Below, one piece after another: positions 22,769 through 33,959 of a DNA stretch of 64,000 bases (within the stretch, counting starts at the first letter, position 1; each line of letters opens with the position of its first letter). A program made the translations under genes and the position numbers. Where the stretch lies: contig OZ231127.1 in the NCBI GenBank assembly GCA_965153355.1, forward strand, positions 6,076,001-6,140,000. The letters are read 5' to 3'. The notes below the pieces were generated by a model. It saw only the letters and a program-made list of their open reading frames with translations, ran no database searches and was not told the DNA's origin. Origin of the DNA: Flaccisagitta enflata. Taxonomy: Eukaryota > Chaetognatha > Sagittoidea > Aphragmophora.

Positions 22769-23459
22769 AAATCAAGAAACGGCTCTTGTCAGTCAGCGCC
22801 GTGTGGGCAGAAAAGCAGGTCTGTATAAAATTGAGTTCCCCCCCCCCCCAGAAAAGTCAGACGTCAACTGACGTCCCTGAAATCAGACATATTTCATTCA
22901 AGGACAGAAATTCATTCATAAAAGAATATGTCAAGATGAAAGCAGGAGACTTTAACAATGAAAATACAAGTCAATACAGTCATTACTTCGTTTTTCTACA
23001 ATTTTCTTTAACTTCAAGGAATAGGACGCTTTTGGTAATGTTGTAAAGGAATGTAAGAATTCATTAGTTGTTTGCTATTGGCACATGTATTTTGTGGGAC
23101 AGCGCAGTCCTTTCTCATCGCGTATTTCTTTCATAGATTTCCTTGTATCCCCTGTTCATGTACCGTGTACAGTGTACACGCATTTTGTTCGTCTCGTTCT
23201 TCAATTTATTTCATTTCTCGGGTGTTGTATTTTTCATTGCTTAGCCATTGATCGTCATTCATAGCATTCTATGTTAATTGCATACATTATTCGTCGCATC
23301 ATTCGCTCATAGCTTACATTTCCTGATCATGGAATTCCTAGTTGAATTCCTTGCTCGTCTATTTCTTCATTCATCGCATTCTCCATTCATTGTATATTAT
23401 TGTATACCTCGCTCATCACATTCTTCATTCATTGGATTCCTCGTTTATAGCATTGCCGA

Positions 23460-24062
23460 TTCATTCATCACATTGATTCATTCATTCATTCATTCATCAC
23501 ATTCATGCATTGATTCATTCCTAACATTCATCAATTGTTGGTCGTTGGGAAACTTGACAGGCTCGGTGACAATTGAAATACCAATGCATGGACCTGGATC
23601 GATTCATTCATCACATTCATTCATTCATTCATTCATTCATTCATCATTCATTCATCCATTCGTTCATCCATTCATTCGTTCATTCATTCGTTCATTTATT
23701 CATTCATTTATTCATTCGTTCATTTATTCATTCATTCATACATTCATTCATCACATTCATCTTTTGTAGGTCGTTGGGAGACTCTTGACTGAGGCTCGGT
23801 GACAATTGGAATACCCATGCATGGACCTAGATCGATTCATTCATCACATTCATCCATTCATTCATTCATTCATCACATTCATCCATTCATTCATTCATTC
23901 ATCACATTCATCCATTCATTCATTCATTCTTTCAATTCATTCATCCATTCATTCATCCATTCATTCATTCATCACATTCATCCAGTCATTCATTCATTCT
24001 TTCAATTCATTCATCCATTCATTCATTCGTTCATCCATTCATTCATCACATTCATCTTTTGT
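23460..24062. repeat. (TTCA)n arrays with a repeated ~75-bp spacer
   Basis: Three TTCATTCATTCATCACA arrays are each followed by the same unique spacer (GTCGTTGGGAGACTCTTGAC, GAGGCTCGGTGACAATTGGA, ATACCCATGCATGGACCTAG) at about 23540, 23770 and 24065. This is a higher-order unit of roughly 230-295 bp. Confidence 0.9.
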
Positions 24063-24179
24063 AGGTCGTTGGGAGACTCTTGACTGAGGCTCGGTGACAA
24101 TAGAGATACCCATGCATGGACCTCGACCGATTCCGGAGGATGCCCGCTGTTGAAGGAGATGATGCTGATGATGTTATTG

Positions 24180-24185
24180 ATGTTG

Positions 24186-24225
<40 letters not shown>

Positions 24226-24245
24226 CGATGATGATGATGATGTCA
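24180..24245. repeat. (GAT)n microsatellite
   Basis: About 20 GAT units. It reads as an Asp run on plus and a Ser run on minus. A GTCGCC-rich hexamer stretch follows to about 24400. Confidence 0.9.
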
Positions 24246-24742
24246 TCAGCGTCGCCGTCGCCACGTTGAGAACGACGTCAGATGGCGATACATCCAGTGT
24301 CGCCTCCTTCGCTGTCGTTTCCGCTGTCGCCGTCGCTTTAATCGTCGCTTTAGCCGTCGCCGTCGCATCCGCTTTCGCGGTGTTGACATCTTCAGTGGCC
24401 GCAGGATGACGCGTCGCATCTCCGTTGTCCAAGTGCGAGAGTCCTTTTTTTTTTGTCGAATCAAATGAGAATGAGAAGATGATTAGCATGAGATTAGATA
24501 TCACACCTAAATAGTTTTGTTGATGAAACTGTGACACTGTTCCGACGCTGATACTGTGATACTGTTCCGTCGCTGATCATGTATCTTTTCTAACTGTCCC
24601 TGTCATGTCTATCCCCTAAGCTCAACACGTGTGTCTCTCTTTGTTCACGTGTTTGTCTGTCCGACTGTCTGTTCTTGTGTCATTGAAAGTTTCAGTCGTT
24701 CTGTTTGTCCCAATATCTCTCTACATGTCGGTCGGTTTGTCT

Positions 24743-24862
<120 letters not shown>

Positions 24863-24882
24863 CTTCGTTTGGTCTGGAACAG

Positions 24883-25264
24883 TCTCTTGGTGGAGAAGCG
24901 GCGAAGCTTTGTACCAAAACAAGACGCTTCGGATGCCGACACCTCCGACATCGCCGACACTGACGCCGCTGCCGACACTGACGCCACTTCCGACGCTTTC
25001 GTCGACTTGGACTGCCTCGACGATGCTCCGTGGAAGGACGCCGCGCTTCTGACGAATCTCTTCGGGCCTTTGAAAGAGGAAGTGAAAGAGGAGGAAGAGC
25101 AACAGCAAGAAGATATGGAGAAGGAAGAGGAGGGGAAAGAGGAGGAGGAGGAGGAGTTGGAGCCAAGGTTTGGATTCGGTGATGTTGGTGGATTCGAAGA
25201 AGTCTTTGAAAGCTTCCTCCGAGATTCTCTCGTTAATCTCGACGTCAGCTTTGCCGCCGTTTGA
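24883..25264 (+). CDS. Candidate terminal exon, Asp/Ala- then Glu-rich protein
   Basis: An acceptor ending GTCTGGAACAG at 24882 follows the 57-unit CT tract. From there a frame of 127 codons is open to TGA 25262-25264. The product would run through an Asp/Ala/Thr-rich part, DLDCLDDAPWKDAALLTNLF, a Glu/Gln run, then FGDVGGFEEVFESFLRDSLV and the C-terminus. Against it, the minus strand is also open over 24861-25386 and beyond in two frames, one reading ADVEINERISEEAFKDFFES. The minus strand also has a donor-like GAA|GTGAGA at 24863. No family is recognised, so the strand is a preference rather than a proof. Confidence 0.35.
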
Positions 25265-25682
25265 ACTCGTAGACTTCCACGTTGTTGATGCTTTTGATGC
25301 GGATGCTGCTGCCGCTTTTGTTGTTGATGCTGCTGCTGCTGCTGCTGTAATGGGTGGTGCTGCGGTTGCTGTTGATGACGATGTCTAATGGACGTTTTGG
25401 TCACGAACGAGGCTCCGTGTCGGGACAGAGTGATTCTGAAACTCCCAGCGCTGATCTTTTCGGCTTTCTTGCTGTTGCTGTCATTTTTGCTGTTGCTGTT
25501 ATTTTTGCTGTTGCTGTCATTCTTGCTGTTGCTGTTGTTTTTACGGTTGCTGTCGTTGGGGCCGTTTCCATCGCCGCAATTGTTGACATTGTTGTTGATG
25601 TTGAAGTCCTTGATTGATCCACCAGCCAATCGACGGCGAGCGTTGCGATCCTTTTTTTCGTTTTTTTTGTTGTTGCATGTTT

Positions 25683-25790
<108 letters not shown>

Positions 25791-25884
25791 GGGGGCGGGG
25801 ACGGAGATAACAAGTCATTATGTTCTCTATCAGAAACATTCCCTTCAGCAACAAAAACAACAGTGACAACATTGACAATTACGG

Positions 25885-26078
<194 letters not shown>

Positions 26079-26296
26079 GCTCCGTGGTATTAGAGTCGGC
26101 AAACCCTGTTAGCTAAGACAAAAAATGATATGAATCGAAGCACACTTTTGTTTACGTTCAAAATTTTCTAAGACTCAAGTTGAAAACGCGAGTTTCTGAT
26201 GCTACAGTTGCATGCGGTGTGTGTGTTAGTGAATGTGTGTGTGAGTGTGTCATCCGTCCATAACTGTATAAGGGTCTTGATTGCGAGGGCGAGGGC

Positions 26297-26299
<3 letters not shown>

Positions 26300-26368
<69 letters not shown>
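26300..26368. repeat. (CA)n microsatellite
   Basis: Pure CA run of about 34 units. Confidence 0.95.
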
Positions 26369-26369
<1 letters not shown>

Positions 26370-26632
26370 TCACACACATATAACCACAGTGGCTTTTTGG
26401 GCGGCTGTGAAAGCTGTGAGGCCACCTACAGACGGCCAATATTGCATGGAACAAATTCAGTCAATCGTTATCATTAGATGAATTAAACATATTTATGCAT
26501 GATAGTTTTATACAAAGTCAGTTATCGTGGAACAAGCTATGTATGGCAAATGTCATAAATTGACTGTACTGTACTATCATGCAGTCCATGCTCCACCGAC
26601 TGCATTGTCATCCTGTTTTGATCGACAACAGC

Positions 26633-26848
26633 GAAAAAACAAGTGACGTGGGGTCACAATATCGTTCCAGAAGGGTGGGCAGGGGCGTCCAACCCCCATC
26701 CACACTCCAAACCCCACTCCATACACAAACATACATGAAAAGTATCCATAACGCTCATTTTTCCACTTTTCGATTCGATCACCTCTACGCACGGAACAAC
26801 AAAGCCTCTTATAGAGCATCTTATAGAGTTGCGTGTCCGCAACTAAAA
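26633..26848 (-). mobile_element. Family A' element
   Basis: ACAAGTGACGTGGGGTCACA, GGGTGGGCAGGGGCGTCCAA, CTCATTTTTCCACTTTTCGA, CAAAGCCTCTTATAGAG and AGTTGCGTGTCCGCAACTAA. The last is the hairpin GTTGCGTGTCCGCAAC. Same subfamily as 14.40-14.60 kb. Confidence 0.75.
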
Positions 26849-27175
26849 AGAAAAGAAAAGAAAAAAGGAAAAGAATGAGGTTGACAATTATTATTAATTA
26901 TAACTAAAAAAAGACAAACTAAAAAGAAACATTCAACACCTGATTCTGCAGACCGTGACTTAAAATCTTATCGACACAAAATCTCAAGAAACCTTCGATT
27001 CTCACAATTGTCGCGAAGTTCCGCATTTAAAAGTACACACACACTCAGTCTTAGTTTGACAAGCTGGGTCATTCCTACAGAAACCACTCTGAAAAAAAAT
27101 CTTTGCTCGTGACATACCATCGGGGCGTCTCAAGAAAAAAAAAACAACAAACAAACCTCACTGACATATTCATTC

Positions 27176-27245
27176 ATACATACATACATACATACATACA
27201 TACATACATACATACATACATACATACATACATACATACATACAC
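27176..27245. repeat. (CATA)n microsatellite
   Basis: About 17 ATAC units ending directly at the start codon region of the PAN/Apple gene (ATG 27249). This would place the repeat in the 5' untranslated region or core promoter. Confidence 0.95.
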
Positions 27246-27248
27246 ATT

Positions 27249-28626
27249 ATGGGCTACCACACCATGCAAATCGTTTTGTCGTTGACTATGATTGGATTTA
27301 TGATAACGTGCCACGCCAAACTTTGTCGGGCCAAATGCACGGCTATCAACAACACCGACTATGAAGGCGGTAGGTCAAAGACAAAATTTGATCAGTCAAA
27401 ATGTTTTTAAGCAATATCATAGACGTTGTAAATTTGTATATTTTATCAATGAAAAATGATAATTAGTTTGTATTTAGACTATTTTTGCATTAAAAACCAT
27501 TTTTTGTGTCTAAAGTAACTGTTAAATGTAGAGATAAATGTAAAAAAAAAATTTTTACAATCTGACATGTCTCGGCTAAAATTATAACTTTGCATAGAGA
27601 TTTAAAAAATGTCATTTTCAAGAACATGACGTCTTTCTAAAGACACATAAGATGAGGGCCATGTGTTTGGAAATGCAAAATTTTTCATTGAGAAGCAGAA
27701 TTATAATTTTACCCAAAAACTTTCTGAACTTTTCCTCTCATTTTTTGGAGAAATTTTCATGTTTTATTGAATTACTTTGGTCTTTACGAACATATAATAG
27801 AAAATTTTTATATTGTAATAATTTTTTTATATTCTTAAAGAAATCAGGAGTGTAAAATTGTTTATTTCAAAACTTGTCACTAACTAGGATAATTATATAC
27901 AACAATTTATTGTGTCTGAAAGTCAAATTTCGTCTTCGTTTGCACCCCGACGTAGGTACATGGTATCTAGTATGTGCTCGGTATTTAACAACAGTAATAT
28001 GTACACAGTATTTAACGGCACTATGAAATTCGTGGATGTGTGGAATTTTCAGTATGGATGTCCTTAATCTGCCGCATCCCATTTGCTCATCCCAAATGAG
28101 TGCCGAAACAGAGATTAAGAAATAGTGCGGAAGGGTGAAAAATTCTACCGTTATTTATCTTATCTATGGATAAAAATGTTAGTATAATCGCGCACACGCG
28201 ATACGCGCACACGCACTCGCACTCAAGCGCATACGCGACTATACTTTACTGTCGGTCGTTCCACTAGTCCGTCGGTCCGTCGGTCATTTGGTAACCTTTA
28301 CGAAATTTGAGCATTTTTGTTTGTCATACCGCCTCTGCCCACGCAAATGCGACTGGGGAACCATGTAAATGGCCTTGATCTGTTCCTTGTTATGAGCACG
28401 ACCGTCCATCTGTCCGTCCGTCCATCCGTCCGTCCGTTCATCCATCTGTCTGTCTGTCCATCCATCCGTCCGTCTGTCCATCTGCTGTAGTCCGTCCGTC
28501 CGTTTGTCCGTTTGTCCGTCCGTCCGTCCGTCCATCCGTCCGTCCGTCCATCTTTCTATTGGTTGGGTGGTCGATGGTCCGTGTTGCTTTAGTAGAAAAG
28601 TGCTGAAACGCACATTTATGCCGCTT

Positions 28627-28721
<95 letters not shown>

Positions 28722-29674
28722 ATTTGTGTGTGCATACACCTGATCACCCACTCGTGTTTTTGCCTTTCAGGTGACCTACATACATCTAATTACTTTGGGA
28801 AGCAGTGTGGACTTTATTTTGATGTCGCATCTCTGAGAGAGTGTCAAGCAATGTGTGAAACCCTCACAACCTGCGGAGGTGAGATACGGTTAAATAAAGA
28901 TTTTTTTTTTTCAAATCCAAGCATTTGGGCCAATATATATACAGTTACATCTCGATATAACGGACCCATTAATGATGAAAATCTGCAAATATCTGCTGAT
29001 ATTAGATTGAATTTCTTGATTTTAGAAATCTAATTGTCTAGAAATCCAGATGACATTTTTATCCACTTGGATCCAAAAAAAAAAAAGAAAAAAAAAAAAG
29101 ACGCACCTATCTATCAATTGATAAAACATATATAAGAAATAATTTTAGCTATTTTTAAGAACAACATTTTGAAAGATTTTTAAAAAATCTTTTATTCTAG
29201 ACCAATCCCAGATCTGTATTCCAAACGGTTTAGGAGCTAGAGCTCTGCAAAGAAAAGCACTATTTTGCTAAAATGCACTTTTTTCATAGGGATTGCGAAA
29301 CTGAAATGGGCAATGTTTTCACTCAAACTGATGCCATTTCTAAACGAAAAAAGGTAGCAATACCAGATTGGCGCCAAATGAAAGTACTTTCAAAGGGCTT
29401 CAAAATGACCTAAGATTTTCTATAGTTTTTTGAAGATTCAGTGGCTAAATCAACCATTTAAAGTGCGTCTTTTTTTTTTTTATCGGCGTGGTAGTCTCTT
29501 TATACCTGTCAACAGTAGTAATTCTAATATTGGTATTGACTGATATTCAAATTTTTTTCAGCATATACGTATGTCAATGCATCCAAGGTGTGTTTCCTCA
29601 AGCATTCTCATGGATGGAAGTCGGTTGTGAAGCAGGGCGATACTGCTGGCATTTGCAATGTGATATGCAACTGA
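27249..29674 (+). CDS. Secreted single PAN/Apple-like domain protein, 3 exons
   Basis: Exons 27249-27369, 28771-28878 and 29562-29674 join to 113 codons. Donors are G|GTAGGT and GAG|GTGAGA; acceptors are TGCCTTTCAG and TTTTTTTCAG. Both introns are phase 1, and only this phase keeps the frame open. Residues 1-23 form a signal peptide (MGYHTMQIVLSLTMIGFMIT). The mature part has nine Cys (26, 30, 53, 65, 69, 75, 87, 108, 112). The spacing C65-x3-C69-x5-C75 and CFLK at 87-90 match the core of PAN/Apple domains, which bind proteins or sugars outside the cell. N34 and N82 lie in N-glycosylation sequons. PAN proteins are often larger, so this is a minimal one. The stop overlaps the first unit of a 21-bp minisatellite. 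The family call rests on motif recognition only. Confidence 0.72.
28385..28560. repeat. (GTCC/GTCT)n tetranucleotide repeat
   Basis: GTCCGTCCGTCCATCCGTCC-type units in the first intron of the PAN gene. It is the expanded core of a family A element whose ends are at about 28235 (GCATACGCGACTATAC) and 28325-28375 (CTCTGCCCACGCAAATGCGA). Confidence 0.85.
28630..28718. repeat. (TG)n microsatellite
   Basis: About 44 TG units in intron 1 of the PAN gene, 50 bases before the exon 2 acceptor. Confidence 0.95.
28945..28972. mobile_element. pogo/Tigger-like terminal motif
   Basis: CAGTTACATCTCGATATAAC followed by GGACCC resembles the ends of pogo/Tigger-type elements (CAGTNNAACCTCGNTATAAC). No partner end was found nearby. 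Confidence 0.35.
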
Positions 29675-29778
29675 TTCCACTAATCCCTTTGCTGATTCCA
29701 CTGATCCCTTTGCTGATTCCTCTAATCCCTTTGCTGATTCCATTAATCCCTTTGCTGATTCCAGTAATCACTTTGCTT
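29672..29778. repeat. 21-bp minisatellite (CTGATTCCACTAATCCCTTT)
   Basis: Five units beginning exactly at the stop codon of the PAN gene, so each repeat carries an in-phase TGA when read in the gene's frame. Confidence 0.9.
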
Positions 29779-29851
29779 CTACTGGTGAATTGCGATGAGG
29801 ATTGCGACTAAACATCTATCATGCAGTAGCACTGGCATTTGTTTTATGCAA

Positions 29852-29857
29852 AATAAA
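29852..29857 (+). terminator. Polyadenylation signal AATAAA
   Basis: AATAAA 178 bases after the PAN gene stop, a plausible 3' end signal. Confidence 0.5.
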
Positions 29858-30024
29858 CCCTTTGACTCCTTTGGCAAATTGCAATCACGCATTTGTAGCA
29901 ATTGAACCATTAAAACACTGTCGATTTCGGCAGTGTTCAACTTCCCTTGATTGCGTTTGGGTTAAGAGATTCCAGTTATGTTCTTGAATCAGCATAGCTG
30001 CATAAGTTTGAATATTGACTAAGT

Positions 30025-32464
30025 TTATAAAAAAAATATTTTGTTAATCCCTGGAATTCGTTTGAATGACTTTAACTGTTTTCCCAACATTACATGTTGA
30101 ACAATAAACTGAATAACATCTTGTACCTTTCTCTCCATGAACTTTTTCGATGCTTCTGCGCCGGCGATGTAAACATCAGCGTAAGCTTTTGCAGGGTCTA
30201 AACAATGAATTGTTGATCTTTTTTTCTTGAAAATTGCCATTTGACGCCGAATTATTTCATCTCGTTCCACGTCTGAAAATATATTTAAGCTAAGGAGGTA
30301 TAGAAAACCAGCGAGGGAAATGATAAGCATTAAAAAAAAACAAGGCCGGATACACGGCTACCCTAGTCGCGTGCGGGTGGGCAGGGGCCATATTTGAGGT
30401 CAGTGGAGCATTTGGGCAGGAGCAGTTTAGCCAAAAATCCCAGAAACGCCAAAAAAGTAAAGTGTGACGGACCGACGGACCGACGGACCGACGGACGGAC
30501 CGACGGACCGACAAAGCGGGGTGTAGAGTCGCGTAGCACGCGACTAAAAAGTTGCAATATGTTAACGATTTACGAATGTGCGGAAAATGCTGAACAATAA
30601 CAATGTAGTGTCTGTTAAGATAAGGAGTGACACGATCGATATTCTTTACTATGGTCACTTTGTTCAAGTAAAAAATTCTTAAGATTTAAAGAGAAAGGAT
30701 GGAAAATACAGTATGATTGTTTTCGTTTGCAACATTACAGGACAACATAGTTCAAAAAGTAATAAAGATAATTCAATTTTGAAAAAACTTCTTAAAAAGA
30801 TTATGAAAATACATTTTATGATATGTCAGTCAAAGGATCTACTTAAAAAATTTTGATTCTCTCAACACCAAAGGAACCATAGAACTACCTTGACAAGTTT
30901 GCGAATTGAAAAATTTGGCAAAATTTGTCTGATGGACTGTTTATCTTTAAATTGTTATCATTCCTAGACTTAGACTCAAAATTTTTCATAGGTCAGTCAG
31001 TAGCTCAATCTTTTGCATGGACCTGCTCAATACTTTCAATATTGCACGTTTCAAATTTCAAGGATCTGGCTCAAATACTTTAGAAGTTATGAACATTTGT
31101 TTGAACCATATCAAGCTGAAAAAATTCCAGGAGAATCTTTAAACTTTCTTTAAAAACATGGCCGACACAAAAATTTTCTAAGTTTTTTTTAAAAAAGTGT
31201 AATTACAAGATTTTGGATCTAGGCGAATCAAGCAATTTCCTATCGATTGCACCCCACTTTTTTTTTCAAAAAAATATCCTCATTAAGGGCTTTTTTTGGG
31301 GGCCCCTAGGGGCCCCTAAGAAGTTCAAAATTTTGGTCAATGAGAAGAACAGAGTTATGTGCATACGCCAAGGTATCTTTCAGGACCAAAGTCAAGCAGA
31401 TTAGTTCGAGCTGGAGCCCATGCCTTTACTACCTTCGGACCGGCCGCATATAAAAGAGAAATAGGAAAATTCACAAGGACAAAGATTTAGGATCTGAGGT
31501 CAATATCTATCATTCCTAAACGGTTTGAGCTACAGACGCCAGATTGGTCTTGAATGAAAGATACTTTGAAGAAGTGTTTAAATCTTCTTTAAACAAAGCA
31601 TTGATTTGATGTCTTGAATACATTTTACAAACTATCAGCAGGTACCCTTGTCAAAATTTTGAAAACTATCCCATTTCTTTACCATTCTTTATGACACATG
31701 TTTCAAAATAGGTTTCTATCTTTTTTTTTCTAAAACTACATCAAATTATCCTTCATTTGAGACCAACCTAGAATCTGCAGGTCAAATTTTTAAGAAATGA
31801 GAGCAATTAAAAGAAAAACAGTTCATCTCACATCATGAAAAACAGTCTTTTTTAGCCAGATATGCCTTAAAAATTATAGTTTGATAATTGAATCAAATTT
31901 TTGTTAAAAAGTCTTAGGAGTTTCATATTATAAAATGTAATTTCAATATCTTACAATATCTTTTTTTAAGATTAGATGATCTCTACAACTTTTCAATTTA
32001 CGTTGTCATAAAATGTTGCAAGCGAAAACAATCATACTGTAACATTTACCATCTTGCAAAGCTTTTTCACTATGACTCCTATTACAGTTTGAGTCAGCGT
32101 AGTCGAGTCGTTGGTCTTTCATTTGATCTATCAGTAATGTTTCTAGTAAACTTATGAGTTGTTTTCGCATCATTGTCCCTGCCCAACCGCGCATGACTTG
32201 TAGGGTAGGGTTGTTTTAGGAAAGCTTTAATGAGCTAGCTTTTCAAAAGCTGACCCTTGTTTACTGTACCGTCAAGTTGTTGCTCTGGTTCCATTTCGGT
32301 GACTAGTTTGCAGTAGAAATAGAAAACGATGACCATAAGAAGCAAGATTGTGATGAAGGCCATCGGAATCATGGACATCAATTTATGCTGAAACTCCTCG
32401 AGACCATCGACGTTCCACCCGTAGAATCCATCCCGGAACAGGTCCCCACGTCCGTAACGCCCCG
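30025..32464 (-). CDS. C-terminal exons of a single-pass membrane protein
   Basis: Exon 32464-32270 follows the acceptor GTCCTATTCAG with a branch-point-like TTACTGAC. It encodes YGRGDLFRDGFYGWNVDGLE, an amphipathic stretch, one membrane helix (residues 31-51 of the exon, MIPMAFITILLLMVIVFYFY) and an acidic juxtamembrane part. The donor GACG|GTACAG leaves phase 1. The next exon starts at 30272 after ATATTTTCAG in matching phase with VERDEIIRRQMAIFKKKRST and ADVYIAGAEASKKFMERK. It then either splices at AAG|GTACAA (30126) or runs to a stop at 30025. If the first donor is unused, the frame stops at 32235. The product is unknown. No upstream exon was found. The sequence before 32464 is a tandem array of copies of its own splice site. 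Confidence 0.55.
30338..30547 (-). mobile_element. Family A Helitron-like element, best full-length copy
   Basis: About 210 bp: AACAAGGCCGGATACACGGC, AGTCGCGTGCGGGTGGGCAG, TTTGGGCAGGAGCAGTTTAG, AAAGTAAAGTGTGACGGACC, a (GGACCGAC)n core, GCGGGGTGTAGAGTCGCG and TAGCACGCGACTAAAAA. No terminal inverted repeats and no clear target duplication. It lies just 5' of the last membrane-protein exon, inside that intron. Confidence 0.85.
30600..32000. other. AT-rich intronic sequence, no exon seen
   Basis: Intron between the two minus-strand exons. It contains one copy of a ~90-bp degenerate interspersed motif near 31510-31600 (CCTAAACGGTTTGAGCTACA, CAGATTGGTCTTGAATGAAA). Confidence 0.6.
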
Positions 32465-33330
32465 CTGAATAGGACAATAAAGATAGTATGACAAAGTAGG
32501 TCAGTAACATAGCATCAAGGTTTGATCAATGAGATCCATGGAGGAACAAATCCACATGACCGTAACGCCCTGCTGAATAGGACAGAATGCAAATGACAGG
32601 GTAGGTTAGTAACAGAACATTGAGGTTCAACCCGTAAAATTCATCCCGGAACAGGTCCCCACGTCCGTAACGCCCCGCTGAATAGGACAATAAAGATAGT
32701 ATGACGAAGTAGGTCAGTAACATAGCATCAAGGTTTGATTAATGAGATTCATGGCGGGACAAGTCTGCATGACCATAACGCCTCCCTGAATAGGACAAAA
32801 TGCAAATGACAGAGCAGGTTAGTAATAGAACATTGAGGTTCGACCCGTAAAATCCATCCCGGAACAGGTCCCCACGTCCGTAACGCCCTGCTGAATAGGA
32901 CAATAAAGATAGTATGACGAAGTAGGTCAGTAACATAGCATCAAGGTTTGATTAATGAGATCCATGGCGGAACAAGTCTGCATGACCTGCTGAATGGGAC
33001 AGTATAACAGGGTAGGTTAGTAACAGAACAATGAGGTTTGATCCGTGGGATCCCTTCAAAAACAGGTCTCCATGACCGTAACGCCTCGCTGAATAGGACA
33101 AAATGCGAATGACAGGGTAGGTTGGTAACAGAACATTGAGGTTTGATCCGTTGGATCCCTCCCAAAACAGGTCTGCATGACCGTAACGCCTCGCTGAATA
33201 GGACAAAATGCAAATGACAGGGTAGGTTAGTAATAGAACATTGAGGTTTGATCCGTGGGATTCATCCCAGAAGAGGTCCGCACAATGGTGATGACCCGCT
33301 GAATAGGACAAAATGCCAATGACAGGGTAG
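32450..33330 (-). repeat. Nine tandem copies of a 3' splice site plus exon start
   Basis: On minus, each unit holds a branch-point-like TTACTAAC or TTACTGAC, a pyrimidine stretch, TCCTATTCAG and a GGCGTTACGG-type exon start ending near GATCCNACGGATCAAACCTC. Acceptor-to-acceptor distances are about 108, 105, 108, 105, 99, 99, 105 and 105, all multiples of three. The minus frame is open across units except for TGA or TAA at the SH*SN junction of alternate units, so units alternate between two types (A and B). The copy nearest 32464 leads into the membrane-protein exon. Two further units lie at 38845-39030 and degenerate ones near 39430-39460 and 39740-39820. Confidence 0.85.
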
Positions 33331-33340
33331 GTTAGTAATC

Positions 33341-33835
33341 GGGAAAAAAGTCGCAGTCAGTCTTCGACTTTTTGACATATTCAAGAGAAACATGGTTTTT
33401 ATTTTCTTATGCCGAAGTTGAGAATCTCATCTGGCTGATTGGGCCTCTAATGAAATTTATATGATTAGTAAATATGATAATTCTCTTTCATTTGGCTCCA
33501 AGCAGACTTCTTAACGACAAAAACTTTTTGCGCTATAATTTTTTAAATATTCATTTACAAAAAATTTAAATTGATTCTTTTTCAATTTTTTTCTGATTTT
33601 ATGTAGGATCAATAAAAGAGTGTATCTTTACTTGTTTGAGCATGCAAATAAAGAAAACATGTTTAAGCTGCTCATCTGTGAAGGTGTTTTCTAATATTCT
33701 TGCTCATCTAGATAAAGAAATGATTTTAATAATTGCTGGGCATGCTAATACAAGAAAGCATGTCCTCAAGCATAGCTAGTCATCTGTGTAAGTGATTTTG
33801 AGTATCTTAGCTCATTTAGCTCATTCAGCTCACGC
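33341..33835. repeat. Family E interspersed repeat, copy 1
   Basis: Starts GTCAGTCTTCGACTTTTTGA, continues ATTCTCTTTCATTTGGCTCC and TATGTAGGATCAATAAAAGA, and ends in GAGCATGCAAAT and AGCTCATTTAGCTCA motifs. Copies 2 and 3 are at 38.0-38.7 and 41.3-41.8 kb, with partial copies near 42.35 and 44.02 kb. Confidence 0.85.
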
Positions 33836-33959
33836 TTATTTTTAGTCGCGTGCACGCGACTCTACAACCCGCTCTGTCCGTCGGTCGGTCCGTCGGTCAG
33901 TCGGTCGGTCGGTAACACTTTGCTTTTTTTCGTCTTTTTGGGTCGTTTGGAGTTATTTT

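Noticed and set aside
22538-23046. Two overlapping small secreted genes
   Set aside because: Only the signal-peptide-like start supports the first. No splice or family evidence exists, and ATGA overlap is not meaningful in an animal genome. Kept only as a low-confidence feature.
29672-29811. Extension of the PAN protein through the Ile/Pro/Leu repeat
   Set aside because: That frame differs from the frame fixed by both spliced exons, which hits TGA at 29672-29674.
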